Notes under the pieces: model-generated
Database searches by the model: none
Told to the model about the DNA's origin: nothing
What the model saw: the letters and a program-made list of their open reading frames with translations, nothing else
In this document: piece after piece, positions 8,441 to 18,275 of the stretch
Layout of the letters: each line of letters begins with the position of its first letter
How positions within the stretch are numbered: the stretch's first letter is position 1
Made by a program: the position numbers and the translations under genes
Assembly (NCBI RefSeq): GCF_004138335.1
Contig: NZ_RYFW01000001.1
Location: 1,736,001-1,800,000 of the forward strand
DNA: 64,000 nt
Direction: 5' to 3'
Source: Peristeroidobacter agariperforans
Lineage (GTDB): Bacteria; Pseudomonadota; Gammaproteobacteria; Steroidobacterales; Steroidobacteraceae

Positions 8441-8554
8441 GATTCTCAACGAAACGTAGAAAGTGCTGGTCGATGCGCGTGGTTTTAACACATCGGCCGC
8501 ACGCCTAACCTGCGATCCATGGTCTGGGGGCGACCCCTACGTTGGAGAGCAGGC

Positions 8555-9601
8555 ATGGAATATCGATTCTTGGGTGCGTCGGGCTTCAAAGTCTCGGCGC
8601 TGGGCTTTGGCGCGGGCACGTTTGGCGGCAAAGGACCGCTATTCAGTGCGTGGGGCAATACCGACGTGGAAGAGGCGCGGCGGCTGATCGATGTGAGCCT
8701 CGATGCGGGCTTGAACTTCTTCGATACGGCCGACGTGTATTCGGACGGAGCGTCCGAGTCGATCCTCGGCGCCGCGATCAAAGGGCGGCGGGATCGGGTG
8801 GTGATCTCGACCAAGTTGACCTTGCGTGCCGGTGAAGATGCGAATGCAGTCGGCGCGTCGAAGTATCACCTCATCCGCGCGACAGACCGCGCACTGCAAC
8901 GCCTGGGCACGGATTACATCGACTTGTTACAGCTGCATCACTTCGATGCGATGACGCCGGTCGAAGCGGTGATGTCCACGCTCGACGATCTGGTGCGCGC
9001 CGGCAAGGTGCGCTTCATCGGTGCTTCAAACTTTTCGGGCTGGCAGTTGATGAAGTCACAAGCCGCCGCGGATCGCTACGGTTACTCGCGCTTCGTTGCC
9101 AACCAGACGTACTACTCGCTGCTCGGTCGTGACTATGAGTGGGAGCTGATGCCGGCGGGACTCGATCAAGGCATCGGCGCGGTGGTGTGGAGCCCGCTCG
9201 GCTGGGGGCGCTTGACGGGTCGCATCCGTCGCGGTCAGCCGCTGCCGAAGTCGAGCCGTCTGCACGACACGGCCAGCATCGGTCCGCCGGTGGATGACGA
9301 GCGGCTGTATCGCATCGTGGATGTGCTCGATGAAGTTGCTGCCGAAACCGGCAAATCGGTCCCGCAGATCGCGTTGAACTGGCTGCTGCAGCGCCCGACC
9401 GTCTCGACGATCCTCATTGGTGCGCGGGACGAGAAACAACTGCGTGAGAATCTCGGTGCGATCGGCTGGAAGCTATCGCAAGAGCAAATGGCGAGGCTGG
9501 ATGCGGTCAGCGCGGTGACGCCGCCGTATCCCTATTACCCGTATTGGAACGGGCAGTTTGCGGAACGCACTGCGCCACCGGTGCCGGTCGGCGGCCGATA
9601 A
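8555..9601 (+). CDS. Aldo/keto reductase
   Basis: The 348-residue cytoplasmic oxidoreductase probably reduces aldehydes or ketones with NADPH. It starts MEYRFLGASGFKVSALGFG, typical of the AKR family. The catalytic tetrad is visible: Asp and Tyr in FFDTADVYSDG, Lys in VISTKLTL, and His in LQLHHFD. The C-terminal NADPH-binding segment ILIGARDEKQLRENL is present. The ATG at 8555 follows GGAGAGCAGGC, a good ribosome binding site. Its divergent lysR neighbour is the likely regulator. The length and motifs match the YajO/Gpr-like subgroup. Substrate not known. Confidence 0.92.
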   Translation: MEYRFLGASGFKVSALGFGAGTFGGKGPLFSAWGNTDVEEARRLIDVSLDAGLNFFDTADVYSDGASESILGAAIKGRRDRVVISTKLTLRAGEDANAVGASKYHLIRATDRALQRLGTDYIDLLQLHHFDAMTPVEAVMSTLDDLVRAGKVRFIGASNFSGWQLMKSQAAADRYGYSRFVANQTYYSLLGRDYEWELMPAGLDQGIGAVVWSPLGWGRLTGRIRRGQPLPKSSRLHDTASIGPPVDDERLYRIVDVLDEVAAETGKSVPQIALNWLLQRPTVSTILIGARDEKQLRENLGAIGWKLSQEQMARLDAVSAVTPPYPYYPYWNGQFAERTAPPVPVGGR

Positions 9602-9735
9602 GTTAAATCGCAGCGCGAGGCCAGGTTCGGATGGCCGGCAAAGCGAGACTTGCTGCTCAATCCAATCGAGTTCCTACAGACCAGGGACAGAGCCGGTGGC
9701 ACATTGCCGGCTCTTAACTTACGTAGTGATACTGG

Positions 9736-12417
9736 ATGGAGCTTCCTCCAAGCCGAACCGATGGGATCGACTCTGGCGAAGGAACATCGAGTCCAGTTCC
9801 TGGCGCGCGCCCGGGCCGTTGGCGGCCGGGCATGGCCTGGCGCGTGGCCATTGGCTTTGCGGCGGTCGGCCTGACGGTCATCGTCACCAATATTTCCACC
9901 CAGCAGAGCGCCCGGGAGGCCCGGGAAAAGGTTCGTGAGCTGCTGGTTCAGCACGAGCCGCTGGTGCGCGCCACCGAATCCCTAGCTGCGGCCGTTTCCA
10001 TGTACGAGCGCGCGGTCATCGATCAAAGCGAGACCAGCACCATCGCCCAACAGCCGGTCAAGGCCGCCGCCCAGCGCATGACCGAAGCCGCCGCCGACTA
10101 CCAAGAAGCGGCCTCGCGTTTCTCCGAAGATGATCGTCCCGCGCCTGCATTCGCCGGCGAGCTCAATGACTTTCTGAAGTCGGGTGACGATCTTCTGCGC
10201 ACCAGTGTGACGCGTCGTTCTCGAATGCGCGACTACTGGGCGCGCTTCGAGACGTTGGAAACGAGCCTCAATGCGCCGCAGGCGAACGCAGTGCGCTTCG
10301 CGGGCGCGGTGTTCGCGAGCGAAAAGCTAATGGATTTATCGCGCACGCTGTCCAGCGTTCGTGAGCAGGTCAGCGCCGCTGCGAGCCTGTCGTCGCCGCG
10401 CTCGTTGCAGCTCATCATCGCGAGTGAAAATGCATTTCGCGCCCGACTGCAGCAGCACTCGGCCGAGCTGGCGACGTTGCACGGCCAGGCCTGGCTCGAT
10501 CAGGTGAAGGACAATTTCAACAGCGTGGTGGCCGGACGGCGAGCTGCCTTCGCCAGCATCGAAACGTTCAATGAGCAGTCGGTGACGTTTCGCGATCACG
10601 CCGCCGAGATTTCCGGGATGGTCGTGACGAAGCTCGTGGAGCCGGCGCGACGAGCGCTCGCCGATGCCGATCAGCTGGCGGTGCAAGCGTCGGACCGGGC
10701 CGATCACCGGCTCGGTTGGGCGAGCGGCATCGCGATGCTGTTGTTGATCGGCATTGCAGTCGTCACTGTCACTGGAGTGACGGCGCCGGTTCGTCGCCTG
10801 ACCGACGCGACCCGTCGGTTGGCGGGAGGCGCGGTGAGAACTCGCGTTGTCCGCGGTGGCGTGCCCGAGCTCGACACGCTGGCCGAAGCCTTCAATCAGA
10901 TGGCCGAGCAACTCCAGCAGGCACAGAACGCCGTTCGGGTGCACCAGCTGGAGCTGGAAGCGCGAGTCGATGAGCGCACGCGCGAGCTGAATCATCTCGC
11001 GCACCACGATCCGCTGACCGATCTGCCGAATCGCCGGCACTTGCTCGCGCATCTGGACGAAGCCATCGATCGTGCGCGTTTGAGAAATGGTCGACTTGCG
11101 CTGCTGTTCATCGATCTGGATAACTTCAAGACCATCAATGACAGCATGGGTCACGCGTTCGGCGACCGCGTGCTGCAGGCGGTGAGCGAGCGGCTGCGCA
11201 TGAACAGCCTGTTCTCGCGCTCGTTCAGCGCCCGCCTGGGTGGCGATGAATTCACGGTTGTTTGCGAAGAAGTAGATCAGCTAGGGGATGTCGAGAGGCT
11301 GAGCCGCTCAGTGCTGGAGGAATTCCAGCGCTCGCTGAGCGTCCACGGCCGCGAGCTACGGATCAGCGTAAGCGTCGGCGCGTGCATCTTTCCGGATCAC
11401 GCGTCCGACTCTCATGCCTTGTTACGAGCGGCCGATTCGGCGTTGTTCCGCGCCAAGGCGTCGGGTCGCAATTGCTGGAGTCTGTATGCGCCACAGCTGC
11501 TGGAAGCGGCGTCGTCGCGCTTCAAGGTCGAGCAGTCGCTGCGGCGGGCGGTGGAGCAGGGCGAGTTCGAGCTGCTCTATCAGCCGGAAGTTTGCTTCGA
11601 AACATTGGAGACGCACACGGTCGAGGCGCTGCTACGCTGGCGCCAGCCCGATGGCAACGTCGTCTCTCCCGCGGATTTCTTCGAGGTCGCCGAGCAGACG
11701 GGGCTCATCGCCGACATCAGCGACTGGGCGCTGCGCACGGCCATTCAAACGGCGGCGGTGTGGCACAGCGGCCCCTGGCCCAAGGCCCGCGTCGCGGTGA
11801 ATATTTCTTCGCAACAGCTGATGAGCGCGAGCTTCGTCAGCCGTTTGCAGTCATTGCTGAAGCAGTATCAATTGCCGGCGCAGTGTCTGGAGATCGAGCT
11901 GACCGAGAATGTGTTGCAGACCGGTGCGAACACCATCGCGACGCTGAAGCGCTTGCGCGAGCTCGGCATCAGCATTGCGCTGGACGATTTCGGCACCGGC
12001 TATTCCTCGCTGACCTCGCTGGAGCGGTTGCCGCTGACCCGCGTGAAGATCGATCGCAGCCTGGTGACCACGATCGATACCGGTGGCCGCTCGTCAGCCA
12101 TCATGCGTTCCATCATCGGCCTGTGCCACAGCCTCGGCCTGCAGGTGACGGCAGAAGGCGTCGAGCGGCCGGCGCAGCTGGGCGTTCTGCTGAACGACCG
12201 CGGCGTGCAGGTCCAGGGCTATCTGGTTTCGCGGCCGATCAATGCGGCGACGGTGCCAGTGTTCATCGATCAGGCCCGTGCGCATCTGGAACAATTGATG
12301 ATCGGCGCGCCCGCGCCGGTCCACGAAAACGAGTCGAACACGACCCGGCTACGTACTTTGCGAGCGTCCACTGCGCGGGGCTCTCGCTCAGCCAGGCCCC
12401 CTGCCGACGAGAAATGA
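9736..12417 (+). CDS. Membrane GGDEF-EAL cyclic-di-GMP protein with HAMP domain
   Basis: This 893-residue protein makes or degrades the second messenger c-di-GMP. A transmembrane helix at about 34-51 and another at about 326-348 flank a mostly helical periplasmic sensor region. A HAMP segment follows to about 400. The GGDEF motif is intact at about 502-506, so diguanylate cyclase activity is possible, but no RxxD inhibitory site lies five residues upstream. The phosphodiesterase domain has EALLRW near 629 and DDFGTGYSS near 750, also intact. Which activity dominates cannot be told. The ATG at 9736 was chosen; ATG 9832 is a weaker alternative that starts just before the first helix. Confidence 0.92.
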   Translation: MELPPSRTDGIDSGEGTSSPVPGARPGRWRPGMAWRVAIGFAAVGLTVIVTNISTQQSAREAREKVRELLVQHEPLVRATESLAAAVSMYERAVIDQSETSTIAQQPVKAAAQRMTEAAADYQEAASRFSEDDRPAPAFAGELNDFLKSGDDLLRTSVTRRSRMRDYWARFETLETSLNAPQANAVRFAGAVFASEKLMDLSRTLSSVREQVSAAASLSSPRSLQLIIASENAFRARLQQHSAELATLHGQAWLDQVKDNFNSVVAGRRAAFASIETFNEQSVTFRDHAAEISGMVVTKLVEPARRALADADQLAVQASDRADHRLGWASGIAMLLLIGIAVVTVTGVTAPVRRLTDATRRLAGGAVRTRVVRGGVPELDTLAEAFNQMAEQLQQAQNAVRVHQLELEARVDERTRELNHLAHHDPLTDLPNRRHLLAHLDEAIDRARLRNGRLALLFIDLDNFKTINDSMGHAFGDRVLQAVSERLRMNSLFSRSFSARLGGDEFTVVCEEVDQLGDVERLSRSVLEEFQRSLSVHGRELRISVSVGACIFPDHASDSHALLRAADSALFRAKASGRNCWSLYAPQLLEAASSRFKVEQSLRRAVEQGEFELLYQPEVCFETLETHTVEALLRWRQPDGNVVSPADFFEVAEQTGLIADISDWALRTAIQTAAVWHSGPWPKARVAVNISSQQLMSASFVSRLQSLLKQYQLPAQCLEIELTENVLQTGANTIATLKRLRELGISIALDDFGTGYSSLTSLERLPLTRVKIDRSLVTTIDTGGRSSAIMRSIIGLCHSLGLQVTAEGVERPAQLGVLLNDRGVQVQGYLVSRPINAATVPVFIDQARAHLEQLMIGAPAPVHENESNTTRLRTLRASTARGSRSARPPADEK

Positions 12418-12492
12418 GGAACCCGCGCCTGCGGCGCGGAGTTTCTGCAACGTCGTCTTTTCTATCAGCGTCCCCGCAGGGGCTGAATTCAC

Positions 12493-14277
12493 GTGCCGCA
12501 GAATCCATTACCCGCACGATTGAACGGTCCGTGGGTCACTTTGCTCACGCTCGTGCTGGTTGTTGGGATCCTCTACACCGGCAAGGAAGTGCTGTTGCCG
12601 ATGGCGCTGGGCGTCGTGCTCGCCTTCGTGCTCACGCCGCTGGTGCGCCAGTTCGATCGCATGCATCTGCCAAGATTTGCCGGCGTGGCGCTCACCATGG
12701 TGCTGGCGCTGAGCGCGGTTGGCGGCATGGGCTACGTCGTGTACGACCAGTTCGCGCAGCTGTCTGGCGAAATCAGCCAGTACACCTCATCCATGCGACG
12801 CAAGCTCAGTCAGTTGCGCATGGGGAACGACGCCGCCATTCAACAGTTCACTCGCACGCTGGATCGGGTGACCGATCAGTTCTATGACGATCCCGATCAG
12901 CGCAAGGCGCAGCCGGTGCGGGTGGTGCCGACGAAATTGCCGCCAACGCAGCGCCTGCGCGAATCGTTCAGCACGATCTTCGAGCCGGTCGCCAGTGCGT
13001 TCATCGTGATCGTGCTGGTCGCGTTTCTGCTCGGGCAACGCGAAGACCTGCGCGATCGTTTCATACGCTTGATCGGCGCCGGCAACGTGACCATGACCAC
13101 GCGCCTGATGAACGAAGCGGCCTATCGGGTCAGCCAGTTCCTGGTGTGGCAGACGCTGATCAATGTCGGCTTCGGCATCCTGGTGGGCTTGGGGCTGTAC
13201 TGGATCGGCGTGCCGTATGCGGCGTTGTGGGGCGGCATGACGGCGCTGCTGCGTTTCGTGCCGTACGTGGGCACGGTGCTCTCGGCGTTGATGCCGGCAT
13301 CGCTCGCGTTCGCGACGTTTCCGGGCTGGTCCGAAACCGCGGAGACCCTGGCGCTATTCCTCGGGTTGGATTTGATTACCGCGTACTTCGTCGAGCCGGT
13401 GGTATTTGGTTATCGCACCGGTGTTTCTTCGTTTGCGCTGTTGATCTCGGCGCTGTTCTGGATCTGGGTGTGGGGCCCGGTGGGATTGCTGCTCGCCACG
13501 CCGCTGACTGTCTGCATCGCCGTGCTGGGGCGGCACGTGCGCTCGCTGCGTTTTCTCGCCGTCATTTTCGCCGACGAGCCCGCATTGCAGCCTCATGTTC
13601 GCTTCTATCAACGCTTGCTGGCGCGCGATGAGGATGAAGCGGGCGTGCTGATCAATCGCATGCTGCACGAAGTGGGGCCGCTCGCCGTCATCGACGAGGT
13701 GCTGGTGCCCACGGTGACGTTGGTTCTGAGTCATCGCGAGCAGAACGAGATCAGCGAGGACGACACGGACTTCGTGCTGGATGTGGTCGCCGAGACCTTG
13801 CAGCAGCTGCCGAGCATCGAGAATGTGCTGATGCCGAAGACAAACATCATCGGTTTGACGGTGCGCGCGCCGGCGGACCAGTTGGTGCTCGAAATGTTGC
13901 GTACGGCGTATGGGCGCGACCGGATTGCGTTGATGTCACCCGAACTGACTGCGGAAGAAGCGCTGCGTGCCGCGATTCGGCAGGCGCCCGCGATGATTTG
14001 TATAGCCGCTGCTGCCTCGACTCGTGGATCGGAACTGCGCAACTATTGTCGCCGTATCCGCAGCGAGCTCCCCGAAACGCGAATCATCGTGATGCGTCCG
14101 CAGCTCCCGGACGATGAAGCGCCGCGTTCCATCGAGCGCTTCCGTGAGGCCGGCGCGAATTGTATGGTGGTTGACGCGAAGCAGGCGGTCGCGGCGATCG
14201 ATCGTCTGCTGGCCGCGAATGCCGAACCCGAGAACGCAGAGCCGACAGGTAAGCGCCAGCTATCGGCACAGGGCTAG
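12493..14277 (+). CDS. AI-2E-family permease with extra C-terminal cytoplasmic domain
   Basis: The first 360 residues are a PerM/AI-2E-family membrane protein: paired helices near residues 14-50, the conserved central region after about 155 with FLLGQREDLRDRFIRLIG, and the late helices ending WGPVGLLLATPLTVCIAVLGRHV. Members export small molecules or act as Na+/H+ antiporters; the substrate here is unknown. The protein is 594 residues, much longer than the usual 350-380. The extra 230 residues include a region near 440-590 with alternating strands and helices (TNIIGLTVRAPADQLVLEML, then MICIAAAAS) that resembles a Rossmann-like or cobalamin-binding-type sensor fold. The start is a GTG at 12493. 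Confidence 0.82.
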   Translation: MPQNPLPARLNGPWVTLLTLVLVVGILYTGKEVLLPMALGVVLAFVLTPLVRQFDRMHLPRFAGVALTMVLALSAVGGMGYVVYDQFAQLSGEISQYTSSMRRKLSQLRMGNDAAIQQFTRTLDRVTDQFYDDPDQRKAQPVRVVPTKLPPTQRLRESFSTIFEPVASAFIVIVLVAFLLGQREDLRDRFIRLIGAGNVTMTTRLMNEAAYRVSQFLVWQTLINVGFGILVGLGLYWIGVPYAALWGGMTALLRFVPYVGTVLSALMPASLAFATFPGWSETAETLALFLGLDLITAYFVEPVVFGYRTGVSSFALLISALFWIWVWGPVGLLLATPLTVCIAVLGRHVRSLRFLAVIFADEPALQPHVRFYQRLLARDEDEAGVLINRMLHEVGPLAVIDEVLVPTVTLVLSHREQNEISEDDTDFVLDVVAETLQQLPSIENVLMPKTNIIGLTVRAPADQLVLEMLRTAYGRDRIALMSPELTAEEALRAAIRQAPAMICIAAAASTRGSELRNYCRRIRSELPETRIIVMRPQLPDDEAPRSIERFREAGANCMVVDAKQAVAAIDRLLAANAEPENAEPTGKRQLSAQG

Positions 14278-14284
14278 TAAATAA

Positions 14285-16276
14285 TCAGGTGTCCTCTTCG
14301 GCGAGGCCGAGCACCGCCGCAGCGCTCAACGGTGCAATCCGCACCAGCCAGTTGTCCACCTTCTGCGGCTCGCCGGTCTTGAGCCACGAGAACACCACGT
14401 TGTGCCAGAGAATGCGCTGCACGTAGTTGCGCGTCTCGTTGTAAGGAATGTTTTCGACCCAGATGTCCGGGTCCAGCGATTCGGGCGGCATCCAGCGCGC
14501 TGCTGCATTCGGGCCGGCGTTGTAACCGGCCAGTGCCACCATCGTCTGCCCGCCGAAACGATCCACCAGTCCACGCAGGTTGGCGGCGCCGAGCGGCACG
14601 TTGATCACCGGATTGAACAGGTCGTCGGGCGAAGGACGCGGTTTGTTCCATTTGCGGGCGGTGCGCCGGGCGGTCTCTGGCAACATCTGCAGCAGGCCGC
14701 GCGCTCCGGCCGACGAGTACGCATCGGGACGGAACAAGCTCTCCTGACGCATCACACTGTAGATCAGTTGCGGTGAGAGGCCAGTGAGCTTCGCGGCCGA
14801 CAATACTTCCGCGTCGTACGGCTGCGGATACAACAGCTGGTAATCGTTGAACACTCGCTGCTGAGTTGCCGTGGCGATCGCTTGGTCGTACCAGCCCCAA
14901 CGCGCGGCCAGATGAATGGATTGCGAGCGCGCCGAGTCCATCAGTTGCTCGAAGCCAAAAGACCATTCGGTGTTGGCCTGATTGCGCATGTCGCTCAACA
15001 AAAGCTCCCGCGCGCGCACCATCGGCGGCAGTTGTTCCATGCGCTCGACTTGCGCCTGATCGAGCGGCAGCTTTTCAGGATGCGGCGATACCGGCCGATC
15101 GAGCCTGGCGCTGGCCATGATGGAATAGAAGTTATCCTCGGCCAGGACAGACTCATAGAGCTGCCGCGCCAGCTGCGGGTCGCCGTTCTTTTCGGCGGCG
15201 CGCGCCGCCCAATAACGCCAGCGAGCCAGCGAGCGCTGCTGATCCGGCATGGCGGCGATGATGTTGCCGACCAGTTTCCAATCGCCGGCCCACAGCGCCG
15301 CCCGTGCGTGCCACTCGCGAGCCATGTCATCGAAGTCTTTGAGCTGCACGCGCTTGAAGTAATCGAGCGCCTCTTCCGCCCGGCGGTCCCAGGACAATCC
15401 AAGCGCGAGCGCCAGCGCATACGGACTGGCCGTTTCTTCTGTGAGTTTGCGCGCGCGGATGAATCTTTCGTAGCGACTCACCGCAGCGTCACGATCGACG
15501 CGCGCCAGCCGCTGCCAGCCGGCCAGTTGCGCCTTCGGTTCGATGTCCAATGCGGGTGAGGCGATCAACGCATCGATCTGCCTTTGCGGATTTTCCAGCA
15601 GCGCTGCCCAACGCAGCAGCGGTGCCGCCCGATCAGCTGGCAACTCTGCGGCGATTTGTTTGGCGAAGCTGTGATTGTTGTTTTCCAGCGCGCGACGCAC
15701 GCGTTGCTCGATCAGCTCGGGCGTCAGCGCCTTTTGGGCACGCATCCATGTGAACGCTTGCTCACAATCCGGCAAGCTGGCGGGTGTCAGCCACTGCCGA
15801 GCGATGTCCAGCGACAGGTCCTCGGTTTGTCCGAGCGCGATGCGGGCGCTGAAGCTGTGACAACGCAACGAATCGCTGGCCGACGCGTCATTGTAATGTT
15901 GCATGAACGGTTGCCACTGCTGACGGGCTGCGAGGCTCGACAACCACGCGCCACGCACATCGCGTCCCACCGGCTCGCGTTCATAGTAGGAGATGAATGT
16001 TTCCGCGCTCTGGTCGGCCGGACCGAGCTGGTTGGTCGCCTCGCCCAGGGCGCGCTTGATACGCGCTGCCTGCAAATAGGGATACAGCGGGTAATTGCGT
16101 AACGCCTCGCTGTCCTTCTTCTCATCGGCCGGCTGCGTGGTCGCCTGTTCATACGCCGTTTGGAAAACTTCCCGGGTCCGCTTGAACGGATCCTTGGCAG
16201 CAAGCGCGGTGCCGCCAGTTAGCGACAGCAGGGTCAAGGCGAGCAGCGACAATTGGATTGGGCGGAAACGAGTCAT
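14285..16276 (-). CDS. slt: Soluble lytic murein transglycosylase
   Basis: This periplasmic enzyme cleaves the MurNAc-GlcNAc bond of peptidoglycan to give 1,6-anhydro ends. The 663-residue product has a signal peptide (LSLLALTLLSLTGGTALA), a long alpha-helical superhelix of repeats, and a C-terminal lysozyme-like SLT domain. The catalytic Glu is in YSVMRQESLFRPDAYSSAG, followed by RGLLQMLPETAR and the conserved AGYNAGPNA. The length matches E. coli Slt70 (about 645). The start at ATG 16276 was chosen because it opens directly into the signal peptide. It converges with the permease gene, with seven bases between stops. Confidence 0.92.
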   Translation of the reverse strand: MTRFRPIQLSLLALTLLSLTGGTALAAKDPFKRTREVFQTAYEQATTQPADEKKDSEALRNYPLYPYLQAARIKRALGEATNQLGPADQSAETFISYYEREPVGRDVRGAWLSSLAARQQWQPFMQHYNDASASDSLRCHSFSARIALGQTEDLSLDIARQWLTPASLPDCEQAFTWMRAQKALTPELIEQRVRRALENNNHSFAKQIAAELPADRAAPLLRWAALLENPQRQIDALIASPALDIEPKAQLAGWQRLARVDRDAAVSRYERFIRARKLTEETASPYALALALGLSWDRRAEEALDYFKRVQLKDFDDMAREWHARAALWAGDWKLVGNIIAAMPDQQRSLARWRYWAARAAEKNGDPQLARQLYESVLAEDNFYSIMASARLDRPVSPHPEKLPLDQAQVERMEQLPPMVRARELLLSDMRNQANTEWSFGFEQLMDSARSQSIHLAARWGWYDQAIATATQQRVFNDYQLLYPQPYDAEVLSAAKLTGLSPQLIYSVMRQESLFRPDAYSSAGARGLLQMLPETARRTARKWNKPRPSPDDLFNPVINVPLGAANLRGLVDRFGGQTMVALAGYNAGPNAAARWMPPESLDPDIWVENIPYNETRNYVQRILWHNVVFSWLKTGEPQKVDNWLVRIAPLSAAAVLGLAEEDT

Positions 16277-16377
16277 GAGGGTGAGATTAATGGCAAATGC
16301 CGCGGCTGGCCATTGCAGCAGCCACTTCAGCACACCGCATCAGAGGAACCCTACGGCCGAGTGCAACGTTCCTGGCC

Positions 16378-16929
16378 ATGGACCTGTTCGTCACCTTGGG
16401 CGGACACCACACGGTGCTGCCGTCGCTCGAAGCCACGCTCCGCGTCTTGTTCGCGGTCGTGGCTGGCAGCCTCATCGGGCTGGACCGCGAGCTGCGTAAC
16501 AAACCAGCCGGTCTGCGCACGCATATTTTGATATCGCTCGCGGCTGCTTTGTTCACTTTGATCACGTTCGAGCTGCACGAGCAGTTCACCGGCGACAACA
16601 GCAGCAAGACGGCCGATCCGGTTCGTATCATCGAGGCGGTGACCGCCGGCGTGGCGTTTCTGGCCGCGGGCGCGATCATTCAGAGTCGCGGCAACGTGCA
16701 CGGCCTGACGACCGGCGCCAACATGTGGCTCGCGGGCGCGCTCGGCGTCGCGTGTGGAGCCGGATACTACTTCCTCGCCACCATCGGCACCGGGTTCGCG
16801 CTCATCGTGCTCGTCGTGCTCGCAAAGATAGAGAAGCGGCTGACCAGGCGGGCGGCTGACGAGATTCCAACGCCGGTCGAAGGCGAGCAGCGCTCCGAAA
16901 GGCGCAAAGCGGATAAACCCCACTTCTAG
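16378..16929 (+). CDS. MgtC/SapB-family membrane protein
   Basis: This inner-membrane protein of about 183 residues has the conserved MgtC/SapB core: VVAGSLIGLDRELRNKPAGLRTHILISLAAALFT, followed by DPVRIIEAVTAGVAFLAAGAII and the helix GLTTGANMWLAGALGVACGAGYY. Family members are involved in Mg2+ homeostasis and, in pathogens, survival in host cells; the short ones such as this lack the C-terminal soluble domain. The ATG at 16378 opens just before the first helix. It lies divergent from slt and shortly before ogt, with no obvious functional link. Confidence 0.88.
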   Translation: MDLFVTLGGHHTVLPSLEATLRVLFAVVAGSLIGLDRELRNKPAGLRTHILISLAAALFTLITFELHEQFTGDNSSKTADPVRIIEAVTAGVAFLAAGAIIQSRGNVHGLTTGANMWLAGALGVACGAGYYFLATIGTGFALIVLVVLAKIEKRLTRRAADEIPTPVEGEQRSERRKADKPHF

Positions 16930-16963
16930 TGGGCGCGTGCCCGCTGGTGTAACGTGCGCGCCC

Positions 16964-17503
16964 GTGAACGCCACAGCCACATCCGAGGTCCGCTCCATCG
17001 ACTGGTACGAATCGCCGGTCGGGCCGCTGATTGCTCGTGCAACCGACAGCGCGCTGTGTGGCTTATCGTTCTGCGATGCCGATCGGCTGCAGGAGCGATT
17101 GCACGAGCTGCGCGAGCGGCACGCGCCAACGCTCCAAGCGGGCAGCAATCAGGTGCTGAACGATCTGAGAGTGCAGCTGGCGGAATATTTCGCGGGTCAG
17201 CGCCGAACATTTGCGGTGTCGTTGCATAGTCCTGGAACTGCCTTCCAGGAGCGCGTGTGGGCAGCGCTTTGCGAGATTCCTTACGGCGAAACCTGGTCAT
17301 ATTTGCAGCTTGCCGTGCGCATCGGCGATGCGCTGGCAACGCGGGCAGTGGGATATGCGAACGGCGCGAATCCCATTGCGATCGTCATTCCCTGTCATCG
17401 GGTGATCAATGCCGATGGCGGCGATGGGGGCTACGGCGGCGGCCTGTGGCGCAAACGCATTCTGCTGGATCTGGAACGGGGTCAGGGCTCATTGCTGCTG
17501 TAG
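16964..17503 (+). CDS. ogt: Methylated-DNA--protein-cysteine methyltransferase
   Basis: This 179-residue suicide repair enzyme transfers alkyl groups from O6-alkylguanine or O4-alkylthymine to its own cysteine. The active-site sequence IVIPCHRVINADG holds the acceptor Cys, and the upstream helix-turn-helix with arginine finger reads GETWSYLQLAVRIGDALATRAVGYANGANP. The short N-terminal domain and the absence of an AraC-like Ada domain make it an Ogt rather than an Ada protein. The start is uncertain: GTG 16964 is chosen, with GTG 16937 a longer option. It follows the MgtC-like gene by 34 bp on the same strand. Confidence 0.93.
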   Translation: MNATATSEVRSIDWYESPVGPLIARATDSALCGLSFCDADRLQERLHELRERHAPTLQAGSNQVLNDLRVQLAEYFAGQRRTFAVSLHSPGTAFQERVWAALCEIPYGETWSYLQLAVRIGDALATRAVGYANGANPIAIVIPCHRVINADGGDGGYGGGLWRKRILLDLERGQGSLLL

Positions 17504-17610
17504 GGCTTGTGAGCACCGGTTCAGCCGCCATATAGCCGCCGAGGATGAACATTTGGTAACGCGTCGCTTCGGAACTTGAGCCGGGACGATTCGACTAAAC
17601 AAGTAAGCTG

Positions 17611-18222
17611 ATGCGTACGAGGTACACCATCATGTCCTGCAAGCCATATTTGTCACGGGTCGCAGCGGCGTTCGCGCTGACCGCGGCCTTGTTCGCGGCC
17701 GGCTGCGCCACCACCAGCGGCCCCAAGACCCGCATCGATTACGACCGGTCGGCGGACTTTTCCGTCTACCGCACTTACGGATTCCCGAAGGAAACCGGCA
17801 CCGATCGCGGCGGTTATTCAACGCTGGTCACGAGCTATCTGAAGAGCGCCATGTCAGCGCAGATGGAAGCTCGTGGCTACAAGTTCAGCGAGGAGCATCC
17901 GGATCTGCTGGTGAACTTCTACATGAACACTCGCGAGCGCACCGAAATCCGTCCGGATGCCCGCGCGTCGGTGGGCTATGGCTACTACGGCTATCGCTAC
18001 GGCCTGTACAACGCCTGGCCGCTGTATGACGAAGACCGCACGGTCACGTACAAGGTCGGCACGCTGAATCTCGACATCGTCGATGCCGAGAAGAAGCAGC
18101 TGGTGTGGGAAGGCGTGGCCGAAGGTCGCGTCAGCGAGGAGGAGCTGCAGAACCCGAAGGTTGCCATCAATGCGGTCGTGACCGAGTTGATGCGGCAGTA
18201 CCCGGGCAAGCCCAACATGTAA
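17611..18222 (+). CDS. DUF4136-type outer-membrane lipoprotein
   Basis: The 203-residue protein has a lipoprotein signal: a hydrophobic run ending LFAAGC, with the Cys at about 35 as the acylated residue. The mature part has the DUF4136 pattern: YDRSADFSVYRTYGF near its start, LKSAMSAQMEARGYKFSEEHPDLLVNFYMNT in the middle and IVDAEKKQLVWEGVAEGRVSEE later. Family members are small lipoproteins of unknown function. The start at 17611 gives a long n-region; the ATG at 17632 would give a more normal signal peptide. Confidence 0.82.
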   Translation: MRTRYTIMSCKPYLSRVAAAFALTAALFAAGCATTSGPKTRIDYDRSADFSVYRTYGFPKETGTDRGGYSTLVTSYLKSAMSAQMEARGYKFSEEHPDLLVNFYMNTRERTEIRPDARASVGYGYYGYRYGLYNAWPLYDEDRTVTYKVGTLNLDIVDAEKKQLVWEGVAEGRVSEEELQNPKVAINAVVTELMRQYPGKPNM

Positions 18223-18275
18223 CCGCCCTCAGGAGCTGACCGTCAGATCGCTGCGGTCGGCGCGTCCGCGCCTCT

